Of a stretch of 9,806 bases of DNA, positions 7,801-9,806 are shown piece by piece; positions within the stretch are counted from its first letter, which is position 1; each line of letters opens with the position of its first letter. The stretch covers positions 1 through 9,806 of the forward strand of contig NZ_JABAIA010000007.1 in assembly GCF_012641275.1 (NCBI RefSeq). Direction: 5' to 3'. Both the position numbers and the translations under genes were made by a program. The DNA comes from Chitinophaga varians. Lineage in GTDB: Bacteria; Bacteroidota; Bacteroidia; Chitinophagales; Chitinophagaceae. The notes beneath the pieces were generated by a model. It worked only from the letters and a program-made list of their open reading frames with translations, searched no databases and had not been told where the DNA came from.

Positions 7801-9806
7801 AAAACCCAACTCGCCATAAAGGCCGCCTTTCATTTCCCCGATACCCGCTTCTTTCCAGCTCGACCATTGTACACTGGTATAGCGATAACCTTGCTGCCGG
7901 CGGAAGGCAGCGAAATTGTCCATAAAGCTGTTGGCCATGACATAGTCACTGAACCCCGCTCCCAGCCTTGGTACAACGGAAGACAATGAAGAGAACAATA
8001 CGGCAAAGTCCAAATCGTTTCCCTGCAGCAGTTCATGCAGATTTTCCAATCCTTGTACTTTAGGGACCTGTAATGCTGTTATATCTGCTCTGGTTTTATC
8101 AATGAATGCATAGGTGTGGTCGTCCACATACCCGGCGGCATGCAGCAGCCCTTTAACAGGGCCCCATACACGCTGTATGTTATCCAGGTATTCACGGAGC
8201 TTCTCTTTTTCAGTAAGCGGTATATTCACCACTTCCACTACCGCCCCTGCAGCTTCCAGGGAAAGGACATCCCTGATTTTTTGGCCAGTCCTGCTATTTT
8301 CCTGTTTTCTTTCTTCCCAGCTATCCCTGTCGGGTAAAACTTCCCTGCCTAATAAGATGAGGTTCTTTATGTTGTGTGCAGTAACAAGGTGCCTGGCACA
8401 TGCCATGCCTATTCCTCTTGTTCCTCCGGTTATCATTACGGGTCCACTGCAATGCCGTTTAAGGGCTTTCTCCAGTCGGATTTCCTTCAGTTGTGGAACA
8501 TGCCAGCTTTCGTTATGGTACCGAACTTTGGTGCCGGCATTCCGGGATGCATAAGCTGTGGTGATCAACCTACTTTTATCAATATCTGCCAGACCTGCCG
8601 GCAGACGCACATGCTGGCTATGGACTTTTGAATATTCCGCCTGTAACATACCATACAGCCCAAACCGGTCGGCACCTCTGATGTGATCGCCATCTGTTTG
8701 CTCTTCATTAACGATCATAAGTTTGAGCGATGCTGCCGTTGCTGTAGTTATAACCTTCTGAAGCAGCGTTATCCATTCATAATTAACCGGATGGCCTGCT
8801 TCCAGCGGAGTAAGATCAATTAAACCAGTTACAGTTTCCATTGTCCCGACAAAATCACTAACGGAAGAGACAACTTCTATTGCCCCTAATGTGTTCCTGA
8901 GTGCGGTTATCAGGCCTTTACTAAAGCCATTTGTCAACACCAGTACCCTTGCGTTTTGCTCCATATTGTTGTCCAATATAGCAGGCACCCATGTTTCGGC
9001 ATAAGCGGTTATTATCTTTTCGATTGATGATTTTTCTTCGTATTTCGTTGCCGACCGCATCGTTGCCTCGTTTGCCGGTATCCAGTAACGTTCTCTCGCA
9101 AAGGGATAGCCTGGCAGGCTGATCTTCACGGGCTTATTATCAGCGTATAGCTGCTTCCAGTCAGGTATTATACCACGTACCCACAAACGGGCCAGGGAAC
9201 GGTGTTCCCGGTGTGTTAACGCATAATCGATATAGGCCCGGCCCGCTCCGCCCTCCAGCAGAAAATCCGTCCGCTCCTTTTTAGTGTTACCGGTAAAGTA
9301 ATCGCCCGTCTCTCCTGAAAGGTATTGCCTCAGCAGACCCTGTAGCGCTGAATGGTCCGTCACAACCATCGCCAGGCGCTCTTCCAGCGCATCACGTCCT
9401 GTTTGCAACGTATAGCCCAATGCCCGCAAATCTATGTCCGGAGCACCTTCCAGATATACAAGCAGGTTATTTGCCAGGACAGACAACCGCTCCTGGTTGC
9501 GGGCAGACAATACTACCATTACCGGATGAACATCCGTTTTATGCGCAACTGCTCCGGGCCGGTCATATGCTTCTATGACCACATGAGCATTGGCGCCGCC
9601 AAAACCGAAGCTGCTCACGCCTGCCACCAACGGCAGGGATGATTTGTCTTCCCAGCGTTCAGGGGATGCAGATAAACGAAAAATGCTGCCTTCCAGTTTT
9701 ATATATTCATTGGCCTGCTGCAAATGAGGATTACCCGGCAGCAGCCCATGCTTCATTGACAGCAGCACCTTTATCACACCCGCAATTCCCGCTGCGGCCT
9801 CCAGAT
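4666..9806 (-). CDS. trans-AT polyketide synthase, 5'-partial: [KS]-KR-ACP-MT-KS
   Basis: Multimodular polyketide synthase subunit, open at its 5' end. The frame is continuous from the first complete codon at 9804 to a TGA at 4668-4666, giving 1712 residues (numbered here from 9804). The first residues visible, LEAAAGIAG, are the stretch just after the third catalytic residue of a ketosynthase, so the true start lies beyond the window. The GTG at 9777 is internal. Domains in order: KS-A C-terminal end (1-84), KS-flanking linker (85-244), ketoreductase (274-699), acyl carrier protein (731-804), a linker of about 70 residues, C-methyltransferase (874-1216), complete KS-B (1242-1664) and a 48-residue tail. 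No AT domain is present, so extender units must come from a free-standing AT. The methyltransferase after the ACP is an unusual order. The protein ends right after a KS, and the next gene begins with the matching DH, so a module is shared between two proteins. The protein is expected to be cytosolic. The final metabolite is not identifiable. Confidence 0.96.
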   Translation of the reverse strand, partial: LEAAAGIAGVIKVLLSMKHGLLPGNPHLQQANEYIKLEGSIFRLSASPERWEDKSSLPLVAGVSSFGFGGANAHVVIEAYDRPGAVAHKTDVHPVMVVLSARNQERLSVLANNLLVYLEGAPDIDLRALGYTLQTGRDALEERLAMVVTDHSALQGLLRQYLSGETGDYFTGNTKKERTDFLLEGGAGRAYIDYALTHREHRSLARLWVRGIIPDWKQLYADNKPVKISLPGYPFARERYWIPANEATMRSATKYEEKSSIEKIITAYAETWVPAILDNNMEQNARVLVLTNGFSKGLITALRNTLGAIEVVSSVSDFVGTMETVTGLIDLTPLEAGHPVNYEWITLLQKVITTATAASLKLMIVNEEQTDGDHIRGADRFGLYGMLQAEYSKVHSQHVRLPAGLADIDKSRLITTAYASRNAGTKVRYHNESWHVPQLKEIRLEKALKRHCSGPVMITGGTRGIGMACARHLVTAHNIKNLILLGREVLPDRDSWEERKQENSRTGQKIRDVLSLEAAGAVVEVVNIPLTEKEKLREYLDNIQRVWGPVKGLLHAAGYVDDHTYAFIDKTRADITALQVPKVQGLENLHELLQGNDLDFAVLFSSLSSVVPRLGAGFSDYVMANSFMDNFAAFRRQQGYRYTSVQWSSWKEAGIGEMKGGLYGELGFLSMTNKEALEILDCILMNDECPPVVFSAVYDPAKFDSITAITIPEKTSIQEPSAMHNDRQSPDITDWLKGQVGIVLRMDPRILDNDTNFQEYGVDSIVLSLLVKRLETQLNGMAVSPNVILEYPTINLLAGYLKEQCPEGLLALMNGQDISFSETVQTEKADVTDPVNKTKGSVLSELDISAISSGNDGGLLPLQMDSGFDDGLQQLCEKSILKILLDLGIRDHRYHTVTGLRKALGVVDKYQRLFAELVRISVNAGLLVWDETGQVSISSGGGTTATYSHTAALQQLRERYPNFKGVLNLLEMSLDAFPEIITGMRKATDVMFPEGNMAYVAAVYKGNRYADYFNELLTNAVSNAVEAGVKQLRPGERIRILEVGAGTGGTSELIFKKLVPYSDYITYAYTDVSRSFLHYAEETYKTIAPYLTTAVFDIGQPPASQHLPEHTYDIVIAANVVHATRDIAVSLQNMRKTMKPDGLLLLNEIAVNSVFNTLTFGLLDGWWLFEDEERRMEGGPALSADSWKQVLAANGFNKSGSFPEGGGKEQQLVIAVNTNKKMTHTTAAESGRKDGNTHRSNNRIAVVGMACHFPDAPDIASFWENLKNGRDSIREVPASRWSVARHYAPGGATNGKSISKWGAFLDGIEDFDPAYFGIHPSLAQNIDPLERQWLEVSAEALADAGFSKKDLWGKSVGVFAGSRVSNFSDKVKALPKDILVGVGQNFITAHLAHIYNFTGPNMVVDTGCSSAVTAISLAVDSLLSGETEAALAGGVDILLNERTFITLSAAGVLSPDGRSKTFDESANGIGLGEGCGVLVLKRLDDAVRAGDKIYGVIEGAAINNDGNTMGVTTPNPAAQLNLLKRAVAKSGVDVATISYIETHGTATHIGDPIELKAINRLFEAHTSARGICGIGSVKSNIGHLLSAAGVAGVIKTLLSMNAGQLPPTLHCNTPNRRFDFDNSAVYPVRVLTEWPGVNGVRRAGVSAFGLGGSNGHLILSNEGIPATSVVSSFAPPQPGFKRQRHWPEEEKYIVESDIAKAVFMKYLNTNFS
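4813..6081 (-). other. Ketosynthase KS-B, complete and catalytically intact
   Basis: Complete condensing domain from RIAVVGMACHFPDA to GLGGSNGHLIL. All three catalytic residues are present: Cys1408 in VDTGCSSAV, His1543 in ETHGTAT and His1583 in SNIGHLLSAAG. It should therefore carry out the decarboxylative condensation. Departures from textbook motifs are TGCSS (usually TACSS), HGTAT (usually HGTGT), GHLLSAAG (usually GHLEAAAG) and NGH (usually NAH). GQNFITAH, GHLLSAAG and PPTLHCNTPN resemble, from memory, a trans-AT KS clade often followed directly by a DH. That fits here, because no full flanking linker follows and the next coding domain is a DH on the next protein. It should accept the alpha-methyl-beta-hydroxy chain from ACP1. 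Confidence 0.93.
6157..7185 (-). other. C-methyltransferase domain, located after the ACP
   Basis: SAM-dependent methyltransferase of the polyketide-synthase C-MT type, about 340 residues. It opens with a helical N-terminal part (ILKILLDLGI to about residue 930), then the SAM-binding motif ILEVGAGTGG (1040-1049), YTDVSRSFL, and NVVHAT with His1122. Glu1148 in LLLLNE is the likely partner of that His in the His/Glu catalytic pair known for C-MTs. TFGLLDGWWL and GGPALSADSWKQVL are typical C-terminal C-MT motifs. Expected reaction: methylation of the alpha-carbon of the ACP1-bound beta-ketoacyl chain before KR1 reduces it. Its position (KR-ACP-MT-KS) differs from the usual KR-MT-ACP. An O-methyltransferase is less likely given the motifs, but not excluded. 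Confidence 0.88.
7393..7614 (-). other. Acyl carrier protein domain ACP1
   Basis: About 74 residues with the phosphopantetheine attachment motif YGVDSIV. The modified serine is residue 764 (codon at 7515-7513). It is followed by the typical helix II SLLVKRLETQL and by FxEYPTI-like ILEYPTINLLAGYL. It holds the chain for KR1 and, given the layout, for the methyltransferase that follows. A linker of about 70 residues rich in Ser, Asp, Gly and Thr separates it from the methyltransferase. Confidence 0.93.
7708..8985 (-). other. Ketoreductase domain KR1, predicted B-type
   Basis: NADPH-dependent reduction of the beta-keto group on ACP1. The first half is the catalytically silent structural subdomain. 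The catalytic Rossmann half starts with TGGTRGIG (Gly-rich motif, residues 460-466). Catalytic-type residues are Ser in FSSLSS (about 606), Tyr621 and Asn625 in SDYVMAN, so the domain should be active. HAAGYVDD carries VDD at 560-562 in the place of the LDD motif that marks B-type ketoreductases, which predicts a D-configured hydroxyl. Compared with KR2, the stretch between the Ser and Tyr motifs is two residues longer and reads VVPRLGAGFSDY, so the two KRs belong to different subfamilies. Confidence 0.92.
9073..9552 (-). other. KS-to-KR linker (trans-AT flanking subdomain)
   Basis: About 160 residues between KS-A and the ketoreductase, containing YTLQTGRDALEERLA and ending in LPGYPFARERYWIP. 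In trans-AT synthases this KS-flanking subdomain remains where a cis-AT synthase would carry a full AT domain. There is no GHSxG acyltransferase motif here. It is clearly homologous to the linker after KS0 at about 1690-2140, which carries YTLQTGREAMEERWA and YPFAGERYWIP. Confidence 0.85.
9553..9806 (-). other. Ketosynthase KS-A, C-terminal fragment
   Basis: Only the last 84 residues or so of a condensing domain are in the window. LEAAAGIAG follows where the catalytic GH of NIGHLEAAAG would lie, just outside the edge. SSFGFGGANAHVVIE is the conserved C-terminal signature of the thiolase fold. The Cys and both His residues lie upstream of the window, so activity and substrate class cannot be judged. 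By position this KS elongates the chain that KR1 reduces. Confidence 0.93.

Noticed and set aside
9073..9552. Cis acyltransferase after KS-A
   Set aside because: The segment is too short, about 160 residues, and has no GHSxG motif. It matches the trans-AT flanking linker.
9777..9779. GTG at 9777 as the gene start
   Set aside because: The codons before it encode LEAAAGIAG, conserved KS sequence, so the gene continues past the window edge.

Overview
The window lies entirely inside a modular trans-acyltransferase (trans-AT) polyketide synthase assembly line, read on the minus strand. It holds two adjoining giant genes, and both run off the window. The upstream gene (4666-9806) lacks its 5' end. 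The downstream gene (1-4663) has its start but lacks its 3' end. Two bases separate the stop of the first from the ATG of the second. There is no non-coding stretch, RNA gene, insertion sequence or CRISPR array, and every plus-strand reading frame looks like a shadow of these genes.

Domain order in the direction of transcription (9806 to 1) is: [KS-A C-terminal end] - KS-flanking linker - KR1 - ACP1 - C-methyltransferase (MT) - KS-B - end of protein // start of protein - DH - ACP2 - KS0 - linker - KR2 - ACP3 - [KS-C N-terminal end]. No acyltransferase domain is present in any module, and the linkers after KS-A and KS0 end in the family signature YPFARERYW / YPFAGERYW. Malonyl units must therefore be loaded by an AT encoded elsewhere.

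Read as an assembly line, the KS-A/KR1/ACP1/MT module should give an alpha-methyl, beta-hydroxy acyl chain. KS-B // DH-ACP2-KS0-KR2-ACP3 has the layout of a dehydrating bimodule: KS-B elongates, KS0 (active-site Cys kept, HGTGT histidine replaced by Ala) only passes the chain on, KR2 reduces, and the upstream DH removes water. The inferred product handed to KS-C is a 5-hydroxy-4-methyl-2-enoyl thioester. This is a colinearity prediction, not something the sequence proves. The end product is not recognisable from this window.

The most unusual points are an MT placed after the ACP and directly before the next KS, a bimodule split between two polypeptides exactly at KS/DH, a KS0 with a heavily altered HGTGT motif, and a sharp GC change inside the second gene (about 64% in 781-1140 against about 46% in 3001-3360, counted by hand).

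Organism: trans-AT PKSs of this kind occur in Bacteroidota (for example Chitinophaga), Bacillales, Burkholderiales and others. The moderate GC and the lack of a Shine-Dalgarno sequence before the internal start codon fit Bacteroidota best, but this is a weak inference.
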